Notes: generated by a model not told the origin, from the sequence alone. Counted from the stretch's first letter, positions 26,947 to 37,476 are shown. The stretch: 64,000 nucleotides of DNA from Saccharospirillaceae bacterium (GCA_021208685.1 JAJOJJ010000046.1:1-64000); one strand, 5' to 3'. Numbers and translations: made by a program.

Positions 26947-28686
26947 ATGAGCAACGAAACCTCCATCAGGCGTCTTTACGGACGCCTGCTGTCGTATGTT
27001 TGGCCGCACAAGCTGGCCTTCTCCGTGGCCATTGTTGGCTACATTATTTTCGCCTCGGCTGCACCGGCCATGGCGCATCTGATGGGTGTGGTCGAACAGA
27101 CACTGTCTGACCCGCAGCCGGATAAAATCCTGCTGTTGGTGCTGATGCTGATGGGCATCTTCTTTTATCGGGGTATCGGTACCTTTCTCGGTAAGTTCTT
27201 TATCGCGGTGGTGGGGCGCAACGTGGTACACAGCCTGCGCACCGAGCTGTTCAATAAAATGACCCGGTTGCCGAGCCATTATTACGATAGCGAATCCAGT
27301 GGCCGGTTGATCTCGCGTGTGATTTTCGATGTGGATCAGGTGACCGGCGCGTCTACCCGTGCGTTAACCACCACGGTGCAGGAAGGCGTCACGGTTATTC
27401 TGCTGATGGCTTACCTCATCTGGCTGGATTACAGCCTGACGCTGATTTTCCTTGGTCTGGTGCCACTGATTGTTCTGGTGGTTGCTTTTGCCAGTCGCTT
27501 CTTCCGCCGTTACAGCCAGCGTATTCAGAAAGCGATGGGGGATGTGACTCAGGTCACCAACGAGAGCATTACCGGTTATCGTGAAGTGCGCACCTTTGGC
27601 GGCACGGAATATGAACAGCAGCGCTTCCGCAAAGCCAGTGACTATAACCGCAAGCAATCGCTGAAATTCGGGCTGACGGAGGCCATTAACGTGCCGCTGA
27701 CCCAGCAGATTGTTGCTGTTGGTCTTGGTCTGATGGTGTATCTGATGTTTCAGCGTGTGGCCAACGGCAGTATGAGCAGTGCCGAGTTTCTGCAGTTTAT
27801 GACGGCGGCCTCGCTGATTGCCAAGCCGCTGCGCGCGCTGACGGACATTAATGCCGTGATCCAGAAGGGCATGACCGCCGCTGAGTCGATCTTTTCTGTG
27901 CTGGATGCCGATGCCGAAATGGATCAGGGCACAAAAACCCTGGCCCGCGCTGAAGGCCGTGTACGTTTTGAGGATGTGCGTTTTCGCTATCACGGTGCCG
28001 AAAGCGATGCGCTGAAAGGCATCAGTCTGGACGTTGTGCCGGGAACGTCGGTCGCCTTTGTTGGTAAGTCCGGCAGCGGTAAAACCACGCTGGTGAATCT
28101 GATTCCGCGTTTTTACGAAGTAGGTGCCGGGCGCATCCTGCTCGATGGTGACGATATCCGGGATCTGACCCTCGACAGCCTGCGCAATCAGATTGCTATT
28201 GTCAGTCAGCAGGTCACGCTGTTTAACGCCAGCATCCGCGACAATATTGCCTACGGTTCGCTGGCCGATAAAACCGATGATGAAATCATCGCCGCCGCCA
28301 AAGCGGCTCATGCCGATGAGTTTATTTCCCGCCTGCCGGAAGGCTATAACACCGAAGTCGGCGAAGACGGGGTGCTGCTGTCCGGCGGACAGCGCCAGCG
28401 TATCGCCATTGCCCGTGCCATTCTGAAAAATGCTCCGGTTCTGATTCTCGATGAAGCCACCTCCGCGCTGGATACGGAATCCGAACGGCATATTCAGGCG
28501 GCCATGGAAGAGGTGATGAAAGGCCGCACCACCTTCGTGATTGCCCACCGCCTGAGCACCATTGAGAGCGCTGACCGTATTGTGGTGATCGATCAGGGCG
28601 AAGTGCGTGAAGACGGCTCCCATGCCGAACTGATTGCGCGGCAGGGCATGTACGCTCAGCTGCATCAGATCCAGTTCAGCGAATAA
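26947..28686 (+). CDS. msbA: Lipid A export ATP-binding/permease protein MsbA
   Basis: A half-size ABC exporter that flips lipid A-core across the inner membrane as a homodimer. Six membrane helices fill residues 1-310, including the coupling stretch ESSGRLISRVIFDVDQV. The ATPase has Walker A GKSGSGKTTL near residue 375, the Q-loop SQQVTLFNASIRDNIAYG, the signature LSGGQRQRIAIARAI, Walker B LILDEATSALD and the switch His in IAHRLST. The 579 residues fit E. coli MsbA (582). It is followed 8 bases later by lpxK, the usual order. The ribosome binding site is weak. Confidence 0.96.
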   Translation: MSNETSIRRLYGRLLSYVWPHKLAFSVAIVGYIIFASAAPAMAHLMGVVEQTLSDPQPDKILLLVLMLMGIFFYRGIGTFLGKFFIAVVGRNVVHSLRTELFNKMTRLPSHYYDSESSGRLISRVIFDVDQVTGASTRALTTTVQEGVTVILLMAYLIWLDYSLTLIFLGLVPLIVLVVAFASRFFRRYSQRIQKAMGDVTQVTNESITGYREVRTFGGTEYEQQRFRKASDYNRKQSLKFGLTEAINVPLTQQIVAVGLGLMVYLMFQRVANGSMSSAEFLQFMTAASLIAKPLRALTDINAVIQKGMTAAESIFSVLDADAEMDQGTKTLARAEGRVRFEDVRFRYHGAESDALKGISLDVVPGTSVAFVGKSGSGKTTLVNLIPRFYEVGAGRILLDGDDIRDLTLDSLRNQIAIVSQQVTLFNASIRDNIAYGSLADKTDDEIIAAAKAAHADEFISRLPEGYNTEVGEDGVLLSGGQRQRIAIARAILKNAPVLILDEATSALDTESERHIQAAMEEVMKGRTTFVIAHRLSTIESADRIVVIDQGEVREDGSHAELIARQGMYAQLHQIQFSE

Positions 28687-28694
28687 CCGTCACG

Positions 28695-29702
28695 ATGAGT
28701 AACGCTCTCGCGGGGCTGGCGGCACGGATTGAACGCAACTGGTATGGCTCAGTACTGGGCAATCTGTGGCTGTTACCGCTCTGGCCCGTGGTGTGGGCCG
28801 TGGTGCATCTGCGTCGGCGCCGGTTTTTGCGCAATCCGCCTCCAGCCAATGCCGTGCCGGTGGTGGTGGTCGGTAATATTACCGTCGGCGGTACCGGCAA
28901 AACGCCGCTCATTACCTTGCTGGCAGAACGTGCCCGGATGCTGGGGTTGCGTCCGGCGGTGGTCAGTCGTGGTTACGGTGCTAAAGCCCCGCATTACCCG
29001 CTGATGCTGACGGCAGAAACGCCGGTAGAGCACAGCGGCGATGAACCCCGTTTACTGTTTAACCGGCTGAATAGCGGTGCTTCGGCTTGTACGGTTGTCG
29101 TCGATCCTGAGCGCCGCCGGGCGGTGACTGCGCTTGCCGGACAGGCGGATATTATTTTCAGCGATGATGGTCTGCAGCATTACGCCATGGCCAGAGCCGC
29201 CGAAATTGTAGTGGTCGATCATGTCCGTGGTTTCGGTAATGGCTGGCTGCTGCCGCTGGGGCCATTACGCGAGCCGCTTGCACGGCTTAAAACGGTGGAT
29301 CTGGTGTTGCGTAACGGCGCGGATTTTCTGGTACAGCCAACAGCGCTGGTGAATGCTGTCAGTGGTGAGCAGGTTGCTCTGCACCGCTTCAGTGGGCGGG
29401 AAGTGCTGGCCGTATCCGGTATCGGCAATCCGCAGCGTTTTTACGATTCACTGCGCAGTCTTGGGATGCAGCCACAGGAACACCGTTTTGCCGATCATCA
29501 TCAGTTTCAGCCCGATGATCTGTCGTTTCATGAACAAAACCCTGATCTGCCGCTCGTGATGACGGAGAAAGATTGGGTAAAATGCCGTCACTTTGCCCAA
29601 CCCGACTGGTGGTATCTGCAGGTCAGTGCGGTTGCACAGCCTGACATAGCCGCGCGGCTGGATTCTTTATTAATGATCTGGAGTGGAAAAACCCATGGAT
29701 AA
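28695..29702 (+). CDS. lpxK: Tetraacyldisaccharide 4'-kinase
   Basis: Phosphorylates the 4' position of the lipid A disaccharide to give lipid IVA at the inner membrane. The P-loop is [16 protein letters not shown] near residue 60, followed by [12 protein letters not shown] and the catalytic-region DDGLQHY. The N-terminal hydrophobic segment ([15 protein letters not shown]) anchors it. The 335 residues fit the family. Its stop lies 8 bases inside the next gene (ycaR), so both are in the msbA operon. Confidence 0.96.
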   Translation: MSNALAGLAARIERNWYGSVLGNLWLLPLWPVVWAVVHLRRRRFLRNPPPANAVPVVVVGNITVGGTGKTPLITLLAERARMLGLRPAVVSRGYGAKAPHYPLMLTAETPVEHSGDEPRLLFNRLNSGASACTVVVDPERRRAVTALAGQADIIFSDDGLQHYAMARAAEIVVVDHVRGFGNGWLLPLGPLREPLARLKTVDLVLRNGADFLVQPTALVNAVSGEQVALHRFSGREVLAVSGIGNPQRFYDSLRSLGMQPQEHRFADHHQFQPDDLSFHEQNPDLPLVMTEKDWVKCRHFAQPDWWYLQVSAVAQPDIAARLDSLLMIWSGKTHG

Positions 29703-29910
29703 GCAATTACTGAGCATGCTGGTATGCCCGCTGTGCAAGGGCAAACTCAAGTATGAAAAAGACGCACAGGAGCTGCTCTGTACCTTTGATGGTCTGGCGT
29801 TCCCGCTGCGCGATGGTGTGCCGGTGATGCTGGAAGGCGAAGCGCGCCGCATGAGTGAAGAAGAAAAGCTTGAAAAAGCGCAGAAAGCCGCCAAAGAACA
29901 GGCAGAGTAA
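29695..29910 (+). CDS. ycaR: Trm112 family protein (YcaR)
   Basis: A small protein of 71 residues with the Trm112 fold. [14 protein letters not shown] holds the first Cys pair, [21 protein letters not shown] gives the family's beta core, and a charged Glu/Lys helical tail follows. In eukaryotes Trm112 activates methyltransferases; the bacterial role is unclear. The ATG at 29695 overlaps the lpxK stop and has GGAG upstream, so I prefer it to the ATG four codons earlier. In relatives kdsB follows here; in this window the next gene is the phosphatase. Confidence 0.9.
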   Translation: MDKQLLSMLVCPLCKGKLKYEKDAQELLCTFDGLAFPLRDGVPVMLEGEARRMSEEEKLEKAQKAAKEQAE

Positions 29911-29915
29911 GCACG

Positions 29916-30401
29916 GTGCTGCGTGTGCTTTTTGTTTGTCTGGGCAATATCTGCCGTTCACCGACCGCTGATGGTGTTTTCCGCAGTATGGTCGCCTCCG
30001 CCGGGCTGAGTGATCAGGTTGAGGTGGATTCAGCCGGTACCGCCGCCTGGCATATCGGCAAAACGCCCGATCCGCGCACCATCAAAGCGGCTGCTGAACG
30101 CGGTTACGATTTATCGGTGTTGCGTGCGCGTCAGGCGGTGGCCGCCGACTTTGACCGGTTCGATTATGTGCTGGCGATGGATCTGGACAATCTCAGCAAC
30201 CTGCGTGCGTTAAAACCCGCCGCTGCACGTACTGAGCCCCAGCTGTTTTTGCGCACCTTTGCGCGCCGCTTTAACCGCGACGAAGTACCGGACCCATACT
30301 ACGGCGGTGCGGATGGCTTTGAGCAGGTACTGGATCTGGTTGAAGATGCCTGTGAAGGCTTGCTGGCTGATATTCGTCAGCGTCTTAAGGATGCACCTTG
30401 A
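29916..30401 (+). CDS. Low-molecular-weight protein-tyrosine phosphatase family
   Basis: A cytoplasmic phosphatase with the P-loop at the very start, VCLGNICRSPTADG (CX5R plus Ser), and the general-acid Asp in VPDPYYGGADGF near residue 130. The 161 residues are typical. It starts with GTG five bases after ycaR and shares its TGA with the TTG start of murB. In some bacteria these enzymes act on tyrosine kinases of capsule synthesis, but no such kinase is in this window, so the target is unknown. Confidence 0.9.
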   Translation: MLRVLFVCLGNICRSPTADGVFRSMVASAGLSDQVEVDSAGTAAWHIGKTPDPRTIKAAAERGYDLSVLRARQAVAADFDRFDYVLAMDLDNLSNLRALKPAAARTEPQLFLRTFARRFNRDEVPDPYYGGADGFEQVLDLVEDACEGLLADIRQRLKDAP

Positions 30402-31423
30402 ATAACACCATGCCCGACGTGCAACAGAACGCTGATCTGTCTGCGCTCAATACACTGCGCTTACCGGCGCAGGCCGAAGCCTTTGCGCGTTTTTCTTCCG
30501 CTTCGGAATTGCTCAGCCTGCTGACGCTGGCGCAACAGAATAACTGGCCGGTGCGTGTTCTGGGCGGCGGCAGTAATGTGTTACTGGCCGCCGACGTGCC
30601 CGGCCTTGTGCTGCAGTCGGCGATGACCTCTGTGTGCTTGCTGCGCGAAGATGCCGCGTATCGCTGGCTGGCAGTGGATGCCGGTATGAACTGGCATCAG
30701 TGGGTACAGGACAGTGTGCTTTTTGGTCATGGACTGGAAAATCTGGCGCTGATTCCGGGCTCCGTCGGTGCTTCGCCGATTCAGAATATCGGTGCTTACG
30801 GTGTTGAAGTTGCCGACTGCATCGACTCGGTGTCCGGCATCCAGCTCAGCACTCGCCAGTGGCGCACGCTGAGTGCTGCCGAATGCCGCTTTGCCTATCG
30901 TGATTCCATTTTCAAACATGAGCTGGCGGGCGATTTTATTGTCACCCGGGTGGTATTTCGTCTGAATAAAGTTTTTCAACCGGATCTGAGTTACGGCCCT
31001 TTGGCCAGCTGGGCGACGGCGCAGGGCGATGCGATCAGTCCGCAGGCGCTGATTGAACAGGTGTGTGCGATTCGCCAGAGTAAATTGCCCGACCCGGTGC
31101 AGATTCCCAATGCCGGATCTTTCTTCAAAAATCCGCTGGTGTCGGTATATCAGGCAACGCAGCTGAGTGCTCAGCATCCGTCGTTGCCAACCTATCCGCA
31201 GGCCGATGGCCGTATCAAGCTGGCAGCGGGATGGCTGATTGAACAGGCTGGCTGGAAAGGGCGCTGGCTGGGGCCGGTGCGAATGCACGATCAGCAGGCG
31301 CTGGTGCTGACAACCAATGGCGCGGCTACTTATGCCGATATTGAGCAGCTGCGCGCGGCGGTGGTCGCCAGTGTCAACGAGCAATTTGGTGTGCTGCTGG
31401 AGCCTGAGCCGCAGCCATTCTGA
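30398..31423 (+). CDS. murB: UDP-N-acetylmuramate dehydrogenase (UDP-N-acetylenolpyruvoylglucosamine reductase)
   Basis: An NADPH-dependent flavoenzyme that reduces UDP-GlcNAc-enolpyruvate to UDP-MurNAc, the second committed step of peptidoglycan synthesis. The FAD-binding VLGGGSNVLLA near residue 50, GLENLALIPGSVGASPIQNIGAYG, and NAGSFFKNP with the catalytic Ser are all present. The 341 residues match type I MurB of E. coli. The TTG at 30398 has AAGGA six bases upstream and overlaps the preceding stop; the ATG at 30410 would have a poor spacing. This is the last gene of the operon. Confidence 0.95.
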   Translation: MNNTMPDVQQNADLSALNTLRLPAQAEAFARFSSASELLSLLTLAQQNNWPVRVLGGGSNVLLAADVPGLVLQSAMTSVCLLREDAAYRWLAVDAGMNWHQWVQDSVLFGHGLENLALIPGSVGASPIQNIGAYGVEVADCIDSVSGIQLSTRQWRTLSAAECRFAYRDSIFKHELAGDFIVTRVVFRLNKVFQPDLSYGPLASWATAQGDAISPQALIEQVCAIRQSKLPDPVQIPNAGSFFKNPLVSVYQATQLSAQHPSLPTYPQADGRIKLAAGWLIEQAGWKGRWLGPVRMHDQQALVLTTNGAATYADIEQLRAAVVASVNEQFGVLLEPEPQPF

Positions 31424-31450
31424 ACAGGATTTCTGCATCATGTCAGCCAT

Positions 31451-31481
31451 AAAAAAACCGACGTTATGCCGGTTTTTTTTT
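31451..31481. terminator. Bidirectional terminator between murB and lpxH
   Basis: AAAAAAACCG and CGGTTTTTTT pair around a 9-base loop in the gap between convergent murB and lpxH. It works in both directions. Confidence 0.85.
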
Positions 31482-31515
31482 ATTACTGTCGTCTGGAGCT
31501 GTTCAGTCGTTCAGT

Positions 31516-32241
31516 TCAGAACGTAAACGGACTGAGCTGCAGTCCGCTTTCTTCGTCCCAGCGGATCATCCAGCCGGAATCGTCTGACCAGTCGCCCAGC
31601 ACCAGTCGGCGGCGTTCACTGCCATGATGCATCCAGCGGTGATCATCCGGGCGATGGGTGTGGCCATGAATCAGGGTGGCAACACCGGCCTGATCCATTT
31701 CGCGGTCTACCTCTTCCGGAGTGACGTCCATAATTTCGGCGCTTTTCATCTGCTGACCGCTCTGACTTTCGCTGCGAACCTGGCGGGCAAAGGCGATACG
31801 CTCTTCCAGCGGTTTGCTGAGAAAATCCTGCTGCCAGACCGGGTTGCGGAACATCTGACGGATCTTCATATATTCCACATCGCGGGTGCACAGGCTGTCG
31901 CCATGCATCAGCAATACCGGCTCATCACCTAAGGTGATCGTGGTCGGATCCTCCAGCAGGACTGCGCCGGTCTGTGCGCAGAAGGTCTGGCCCAGCAGGA
32001 AATCGCGGTTGCCGTGCATCAGAAACAGACGGGTACCGGAGTCACTGAGGCTGCGCAGGGCTTCTTTAATGGCGCTGACGAAGGGATGATCAAAATCATC
32101 GCCCATCCACACTTCAAAGAAGTCGCCGAGAATATAAAGCGCATCGGCATCCCGCAGGGTCTGCAAATAGTGCACAAAGCCCTGAGCCATGGCCGGGCGG
32201 CCAGGCTCCAGGTGCAGGTCAGAGATAAAATAAACCGCCAT
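31516..32241 (-). CDS. lpxH: UDP-2,3-diacylglucosamine diphosphatase
   Basis: A metallophosphoesterase that hydrolyses UDP-diacylglucosamine to lipid X in lipid A synthesis. The five metal-binding motifs are visible: ISDLHLE, LGDFFEVW, MHGNRDFLLG, LLMHGD and IHGHTHRP. The 241 residues match E. coli LpxH (240). The start codon shares one base with the ppiB stop (TAATG), so the two genes are coupled, as in Pseudomonas and E. coli. Confidence 0.96.
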   Translation of the reverse strand: MAVYFISDLHLEPGRPAMAQGFVHYLQTLRDADALYILGDFFEVWMGDDFDHPFVSAIKEALRSLSDSGTRLFLMHGNRDFLLGQTFCAQTGAVLLEDPTTITLGDEPVLLMHGDSLCTRDVEYMKIRQMFRNPVWQQDFLSKPLEERIAFARQVRSESQSGQQMKSAEIMDVTPEEVDREMDQAGVATLIHGHTHRPDDHRWMHHGSERRRLVLGDWSDDSGWMIRWDEESGLQLSPFTF

Positions 32242-32735
32242 TACGCGATGATTTCAGCTTTTTCGATGATGACGTCTTCGACCGGAACGTCCTGATGACC
32301 CATCCGGGTAGTGGTTTTTACACCTTTGATGCGGTTAACCACGTCCATCCCTTCAACCACTTCGCCAAACACGGCGTAGCCCCAGCCCTGAGTGGTTTTG
32401 CTGGTGTGGTTGAGGAATTCATTGTCAGACACGTTGATAAAGAACTGCGCACTGGCGGAGTGTGGATCCATGGTGCGAGCCATCGCCAGGGTGCCAGCGG
32501 TGTTTTTCAGGCCGTTATCGGCTTCGTTTTCAATGGGCATATCGGTTTCTTTGTTAACCATGCCAGGGGCAAAACCACCACCCTGAATCATAAATCCGTC
32601 GATCACGCGGTGGAAAATCACGCCGTCGTAGTAACCATCTTTTACGTACTTCTCGAAGTTGGCTGCGGTTTTTGGCGCTTTCTCGTGGTTCAGTTCGATT
32701 TTGATGTCGCCGAAGTTGGTTTTAAGCAGGATCAT
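32241..32735 (-). CDS. ppiB: Peptidyl-prolyl cis-trans isomerase B (cyclophilin)
   Basis: A cytoplasmic cyclophilin that speeds proline isomerisation. Active-site residues appear in [17 protein letters not shown] (Arg, Phe, Met, Gln), [19 protein letters not shown] and [15 protein letters not shown]. There is no signal peptide. Its 164 residues equal E. coli PpiB. AGAGG precedes the ATG. It is divergent from glnS with about 160 bases between. Confidence 0.96.
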   Translation of the reverse strand: MILLKTNFGDIKIELNHEKAPKTAANFEKYVKDGYYDGVIFHRVIDGFMIQGGGFAPGMVNKETDMPIENEADNGLKNTAGTLAMARTMDPHSASAQFFINVSDNEFLNHTSKTTQGWGYAVFGEVVEGMDVVNRIKGVKTTTRMGHQDVPVEDVIIEKAEIIA

Positions 32736-32784
32736 GTGAAGCCTCTGTCATTGAATCGTGTATCCCTTCATGGGATTGAGTGCG

Positions 32785-32790
32785 TATAAT
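32785..32790 (+). promoter_or_regulatory. -10 element (TATAAT) before glnS
   Basis: A perfect TATAAT is followed by ACCGCCTTTTTCGCGG, about 107 bases before the preferred glnS start. No clear -35 is seen. Confidence 0.4.
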
Positions 32791-32896
32791 ACCGCCTTTT
32801 TCGCGGCCTGACAGCGCCGTGGCACGATTGCCGGAATTTCCGCCCGGAACAGCCTCCGCGCGGCAATCTGCCGGTATTACTCAGAAACGGATGGTT

Positions 32897-34567
32897 ATGA
32901 CAGACACAATTCCAAACAGCCACAATTTCATTGCCAAAATCGTTCAGGATGACCTCGCCAGCGGTAAGGTTCAGAGCGTTGTGACACGCTTTCCGCCTGA
33001 GCCAAACGGTTATCTGCATGTGGGCCATGCCAAATCAATCTGCCTGAATTTCGGTCTTGCCGAACAGTTTAACGGCCAGTGTAACCTGCGTTTCGATGAC
33101 ACCAATCCGGAAAAAGAAAGTCAGGAATTTATCGATGCGATCAAAGACGACATCACCTGGCTGGGCTTCAGCTGGTCGGGCGATGTTCGTTATGCCTCTG
33201 ATTATTTCGGCCAGTTATATGAGTGGGCGCTGCACCTGATCCGCGAAGGCAAGGCCTATGTCTGTGATCTGAGTCCCGAGCAGGCGCGTGAATACCGCGG
33301 CACTCTGACCGAAGCGGGTAAAAACAGCCCGTTCCGTGAACGCTCAGTGGAAGAAAATCTGGCCTTGTTTGAACAGATGCGAGCCGGTGAATTTGACGAA
33401 GGCGCCTGTGTGTTGCGCGCTAAAATTGATATGGCATCGCCAAACATGAACCTGCGCGATCCGATCATCTATCGGATCCGTAAAGTGCATCACCATCAGA
33501 CCGGTGATACATGGTGCATCTATCCTACTTATGATTTTACCCATGGTCAGTCGGATGCCATCGAAGGCATTACCCATTCTGTCTGTACGCTGGAATTTGA
33601 AGATCATAAGCCACTGTATGACTGGTTTATTGCCAATCTGCCGGTGCCTGCGCAGCCGCGTCAGTACGAATTTGGCCGCCTGAATCTGGATTACACCGTG
33701 ACTTCCAAGCGTAAACTGAAGGCTCTGGTGGATGATCAGGTGGTTGCTGGCTGGAATGATCCGCGGATGCCGACGGTTGCCGGTATGCGTCGTCGTGGAT
33801 TTACTCCGCGTTCTGTGCGTAATTTCTGTGACATGATTGGGGTGACCCGCAGTGACGGTATGGTCGATGTGGCGATGCTGGAGCATGCGCTGCGTGACGA
33901 TCTGAACAAGCACGCACCGCGTGCGATGTGTGTTATCCGTCCGCTCAAGGTTGAGATTGAGAACCTGGCGGCCGATCATCTTGAAATGCTCACGGCTGAA
34001 TATCATCACGAGCTGGATCTGGGGTCGCGCGACATGCCGTTTACCCGTGAGATTTATATCGATCAGGATGATTTTAAAGAAGAGTACAGCAAGAAATTCA
34101 AAAAGAAATTCACGCCGGGTAAGCGTATCCGTCTGCGCCATTCCTATGTGATCGAAGCGACCAGCTACGAAAAAGACGAAGCCGGTCATGTTGTGCTGGT
34201 GCGGGCAAAATTAATTGAGGGCACTCTGGGTGAAAATCCGGCCGACGGTGATAATCCGAAAGGGGTGGTGCACTGGGTGTCCGCCACTCACTCGGTGCAG
34301 GCCGAATTGCGCCTGTACGACCGTCTGTTCAATCACCCGACTCCGGATAAAGTCGATGGCGATTTCATGCAGTTTGTAAATCGTGATTCGCTCACCGTTA
34401 CGACTGGCTGGGTTGAACCTGCGCTGGCCAATGTCGATGCAGAAAGTAATTTCCAGTTTGAGCGCGAAGGCTATTTTGTTGCCGACCGCTACGATCACAG
34501 CGCTGACAAGCCGGTCTTTAACCTGACCATTGGCTTACGTGAAGATAAATCACTGCAGGCAGATTAA
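32897..34567 (+). CDS. glnS: Glutamine--tRNA ligase
   Basis: Charges tRNA-Gln directly, so this organism does not depend only on the amidotransferase route. The HIGH motif lies in [16 protein letters not shown] near residue 38 and the KMSKS motif is [19 protein letters not shown] and the C-terminal anticodon-binding beta-barrels follow. From ATG 32897 the protein has 556 residues, close to E. coli GlnS (554). An in-frame ATG at 32891 is possible, while the open frame further upstream is not family sequence. cysS follows after 8 bases. Confidence 0.96.
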   Translation: MTDTIPNSHNFIAKIVQDDLASGKVQSVVTRFPPEPNGYLHVGHAKSICLNFGLAEQFNGQCNLRFDDTNPEKESQEFIDAIKDDITWLGFSWSGDVRYASDYFGQLYEWALHLIREGKAYVCDLSPEQAREYRGTLTEAGKNSPFRERSVEENLALFEQMRAGEFDEGACVLRAKIDMASPNMNLRDPIIYRIRKVHHHQTGDTWCIYPTYDFTHGQSDAIEGITHSVCTLEFEDHKPLYDWFIANLPVPAQPRQYEFGRLNLDYTVTSKRKLKALVDDQVVAGWNDPRMPTVAGMRRRGFTPRSVRNFCDMIGVTRSDGMVDVAMLEHALRDDLNKHAPRAMCVIRPLKVEIENLAADHLEMLTAEYHHELDLGSRDMPFTREIYIDQDDFKEEYSKKFKKKFTPGKRIRLRHSYVIEATSYEKDEAGHVVLVRAKLIEGTLGENPADGDNPKGVVHWVSATHSVQAELRLYDRLFNHPTPDKVDGDFMQFVNRDSLTVTTGWVEPALANVDAESNFQFEREGYFVADRYDHSADKPVFNLTIGLREDKSLQAD

Positions 34568-34575
34568 GGCTGATT

Positions 34576-35946
34576 ATGACTTTGCAGATTTTTAATACGC
34601 TGACGCGTCAGAAAGAAGAATTCAAACCGTTGCAACCGGGCAAGGTTGGTATGTACGTCTGTGGCATGACGGTTTATGACTTCTGTCACCTGGGTCATGC
34701 CCGGGTCATGGTGGCGTTTGATGTGATTGCCCGTTATTTGCGTCATCGCGGTTATGAGGTGAATTACATCCGTAATATCACCGATATCGACGATAAAATT
34801 ATCAAACGCGCTAACGAGAATGGCGAAGCTTTTGATGCATTAACCGAGCGCTTTATTGCTGAAATGCACAAAGACGCCGACCTGCTGGAAATTGAACGTC
34901 CGAACGCTGAGCCAAAAGCGACGGCGCATATCGACGATATTATCCGTCTGGTTGAAACCCTGATCGCCAAGGGGTATGCCTACGCGCCGGGGAATGGTGA
35001 TGTGTACTATTCCGTACGTAAATTCGAAGGCTACGGAAAATTATCCGGAAAAATTCTGGATGATCTGGAAGCGGGTGCACGTGTTGAGGTGGATGAGCAC
35101 AAGCAGGACCCTCTGGATTTTGTGTTGTGGAAAGCCGCTAAAGCCGACGAGCCACACTGGCATTCGCCGTGGGGGATTGGTCGTCCGGGCTGGCATATCG
35201 AATGTTCAGCCATGTCATCCTGCTGCCTGGGGGAAACCTTCGATATTCATGGTGGCGGTCCGGATCTTAAATTCCCGCACCATGAAAACGAAATTGCCCA
35301 GTCGGAAGCCGCGACCGGGAAAAAATACGTGAATACCTGGATGCATGCCGGGGCAGTGCGCGTTGATGGCGAAAAGATGTCCAAATCGCTGGGTAACTTT
35401 TTCACGATCCGTGAAATTCTGGAAAAATATCCGGCAGAAGTGGTGCGTTTTTTACTGCTTTCCAGCCAGTACCGCAGCGCGATCAATTATTCCGAAGACA
35501 GTCTGAAAGAAGCGCATACCAAGCTTGAGCGTTTTTATAATGCATTGCGCGGTGTGGTGGTGGGTGAGGTTGCGGATATTGATAATGAATATTCGCAACG
35601 GTTTCATGCCGCGATGGATGACGACTTCAATACCCCGGAAGCCATTGCAGCATTGTTTGATCTGGTGCGTGCGGTCAATAAAGCCGAAAGTGCAGAGCAG
35701 GCCGCTTTGGCCGGACAGCTGCGCTATCTGGCTGGTGTGCTGGGGTGTCTGCAGTCTGATCCGGAAGCCTTTTTGCAGTCCGGTGCGGATGTGGATGAAG
35801 CCTGGATTCAGGACATGATCAGTAAGCGTGCTGAGGCGAAAAAAGCCAAAGATTTTGCCATGGCTGATCAGGTGCGTGATGAGCTGTTGGCGCAGGGCAT
35901 TGTGCTGCGTGACGGGCCAGAAGGCACCAGCTGGTCAAAGCAATAA
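34576..35946 (+). CDS. cysS: Cysteine--tRNA ligase
   Basis: Charges tRNA-Cys. The active-site zinc ligands are in [18 protein letters not shown] (Cys near 29, with the HIGH motif), WHIECSAMS, and [10 protein letters not shown]. The KMSKS motif is intact ([10 protein letters not shown]). The 456 residues are close to E. coli (461). AAGG lies 7 bases before the ATG. It lies 8 bases after glnS in the same operon and is closed by a strong terminator. Confidence 0.97.
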   Translation: MTLQIFNTLTRQKEEFKPLQPGKVGMYVCGMTVYDFCHLGHARVMVAFDVIARYLRHRGYEVNYIRNITDIDDKIIKRANENGEAFDALTERFIAEMHKDADLLEIERPNAEPKATAHIDDIIRLVETLIAKGYAYAPGNGDVYYSVRKFEGYGKLSGKILDDLEAGARVEVDEHKQDPLDFVLWKAAKADEPHWHSPWGIGRPGWHIECSAMSSCCLGETFDIHGGGPDLKFPHHENEIAQSEAATGKKYVNTWMHAGAVRVDGEKMSKSLGNFFTIREILEKYPAEVVRFLLLSSQYRSAINYSEDSLKEAHTKLERFYNALRGVVVGEVADIDNEYSQRFHAAMDDDFNTPEAIAALFDLVRAVNKAESAEQAALAGQLRYLAGVLGCLQSDPEAFLQSGADVDEAWIQDMISKRAEAKKAKDFAMADQVRDELLAQGIVLRDGPEGTSWSKQ

Positions 35947-35968
35947 TCCGCCGTTAGCGGCCGATCAT

Positions 35969-36004
35969 AAAAAGCCCGGACAGAGCGATCTGTCCGGGCT
36001 TTTT
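35969..36004. terminator. Bidirectional terminator between cysS and folD
   Basis: AAAAAGCCCGGACAG and CTGTCCGGGCTTTTT form a perfect 15-base-pair stem with a 6-base loop, midway between convergent cysS and folD. Confidence 0.93.
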
Positions 36005-36023
36005 ATTTTCTCAATTTCAGCAA

Positions 36024-36881
36024 TTACTGCTTGTGCAGAGTCTCACAGGCAAACAGGGTATTTTCCAGCAGTTTGGCGCGGGTCATCGGACCAACACCAC
36101 CGGGCACCGGGGTAATAAACGCCGCACGTTCAGCGGCGGCGGCAAAATCGACATCGCCAATCAGCTTGCCATCGGCCAGACGGTTGATTCCCACATCAAT
36201 CACGGTAGCGCCGGGTTTGATCCATTCACCCTTCACTATGCCGGGTTTGCCAACGGCAACGACAACAATGTCGGCCTGCTGTACATGATGCGCAAGATCT
36301 TTGGTAAATCGGTGGCAGGTGGTTACTGTGCAGCCTTTCAATAACAGCTCCAGACCCATCGGACGGCCGACAATGTTGGAGGCACCCACAATAACCGCGT
36401 GCTTACCGCGAATGACTTCACCGGTGCCTTCCAGCAGGTCAATGATGCCAGCCGGAGTGCAGGGACGCAGCATCGGCATGCGCTGTGCCAGCCGGCCCAG
36501 ATTAAACGGGTGGAAGCCATCGACATCCTTGGTTGGCTCAATGCGCTCAAGAATTTCATCGGCTTTCAGTCCGGCAGGCAAGGGCAGTTGCACCAGAATG
36601 CCATCAACGCTGGCGTCATTATTCAGTTCATCAATCAGATCCAGCAGTTGTTGCTGGGTTGTATTGGCTGCCAGATCGTAGGCTTTGCTGACAATTCCTA
36701 CGTGTTCACAGTCTTTGCGTTTGTGGGCTACATACACTTCAGAAGCCGGATCGCTGCCGACTAAAATGACCGCCAGACCGGGAGCGCGCAGACCTTTTCC
36801 GGTTCGGGTCTGAACCTGCAGTTTAATGGATTCGCGAATCGCTTTGGCGGTAGCATTGCCGTCGATCAGTTGGGCGGTCAT
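36024..36881 (-). CDS. folD: Bifunctional methylenetetrahydrofolate dehydrogenase / methenyltetrahydrofolate cyclohydrolase
   Basis: Interconverts 5,10-methylene- and 10-formyl-tetrahydrofolate with NADP, for purine and formyl-Met supply. The signatures [17 protein letters not shown] (with the catalytic Lys), [25 protein letters not shown] (NADP binding) and [14 protein letters not shown] are all present. Its 285 residues are close to E. coli FolD (288). It is a single gene on the minus strand between the cysS terminator and the tRNA cluster. Confidence 0.97.
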   Translation of the reverse strand: MTAQLIDGNATAKAIRESIKLQVQTRTGKGLRAPGLAVILVGSDPASEVYVAHKRKDCEHVGIVSKAYDLAANTTQQQLLDLIDELNNDASVDGILVQLPLPAGLKADEILERIEPTKDVDGFHPFNLGRLAQRMPMLRPCTPAGIIDLLEGTGEVIRGKHAVIVGASNIVGRPMGLELLLKGCTVTTCHRFTKDLAHHVQQADIVVVAVGKPGIVKGEWIKPGATVIDVGINRLADGKLIGDVDFAAAAERAAFITPVPGGVGPMTRAKLLENTLFACETLHKQ

Positions 36882-37037
36882 AAGCGCAGTAAACCTGTAG
36901 CAGTTATCAAGGCGCGCGATTTTCTCATGGGCGCTGGGAAAAACAAAGATACCGCTGGCTGAAGCCTCGGGATAAATAAAGAAGCGCTCAAAAAATCACC
37001 GAACCGATTGTTTTTATTAATTTTTTTCAAAAAGTCG

Positions 37038-37064
37038 TTGACGTGTATGGGGCGCATCTATAAT
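37038..37064 (+). promoter_or_regulatory. Promoter of the tRNA-Pro/Arg/His cluster
   Basis: TTGACG (37038-37043) and TATAAT (37059-37064) are separated by 15 bases, shorter than ideal. ATGCGCAGCC follows as a GC-rich discriminator. An AT-rich stretch with T-runs lies just upstream and could act as an UP element. Confidence 0.7.
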
Positions 37065-37106
37065 ATGCGCAGCCACTTGCAGGGCACTTAGTCATGCAGG
37101 TAAGTT

Positions 37107-37183
37107 CGGGGTATAGCGCAGTCTGGTAGCGCGCCTGCTTTGGGAGCAGGATGTCGGGAGTTCGAATCTCTCTACCCCGACCA
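37107..37183 (+). tRNA. tRNA-Pro (anticodon TGG)
   Basis: A 77-base cloverleaf with encoded CCA. The acceptor CGGGGTA pairs with TACCCCG. The anticodon stem CCTGC/GCAGG holds TTTGGGA, giving TGG, which reads CCA and, when modified, other Pro codons. Confidence 0.97.
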
Positions 37184-37208
37184 TTTAATGTCTGTATTAA
37201 ATGGACAT

Positions 37209-37285
37209 GCGCCCGTAGCTCAATTGGATAGAGCATCGGCCTTCTAAGCCGAGGGTTGCAGGTTCAATCCCTGCCGGGTGCGCCA
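37209..37285 (+). tRNA. tRNA-Arg (anticodon TCT)
   Basis: A 77-base cloverleaf with encoded CCA, 25 bases after tRNA-Pro. The acceptor GCGCCCG pairs with CGGGTGC with one wobble. The stem TCGGC/GCCGA holds CTTCTAA, anticodon TCT for AGA/AGG codons. Confidence 0.97.
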
Positions 37286-37311
37286 TAAGGCAATCTCAGC
37301 AGAACTTTTGT

Positions 37312-37388
37312 GGTGGCCGTAGCTCAGTTGGTAGAGTCCAGGATTGTGATTCCTGTTGTCGCGGGTTCGAGCCCCGTCGGCCACCCCA
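37312..37388 (+). tRNA. tRNA-His (anticodon GTG)
   Basis: A 77-base cloverleaf including the extra 5' G (G-1) opposite the C discriminator, the identity mark of tRNA-His. The acceptor GTGGCCG pairs with CGGCCAC. The anticodon loop TTGTGAT gives GTG. The CCA end is encoded. It is the third gene of the cluster. Confidence 0.97.
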
Positions 37389-37476
37389 CTTCCCCCTAAA
37401 TTCCTTTTGTTTATATCTCCTAAGTGTTTGATTGTTCAAGCATTCTAAATGGTTTCATTCGTGACATGCCTTGCGT

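Noticed and set aside
27364-28665. Long minus-strand frame opposite msbA
   Set aside because: Antisense of a clear ABC exporter; composition is typical of a shadow frame.
32822-32842. Possible sigma-54 promoter (TGGCACG then TTGC) before glnS
   Set aside because: The spacing between the two elements is about three bases too short for a -24/-12 site.
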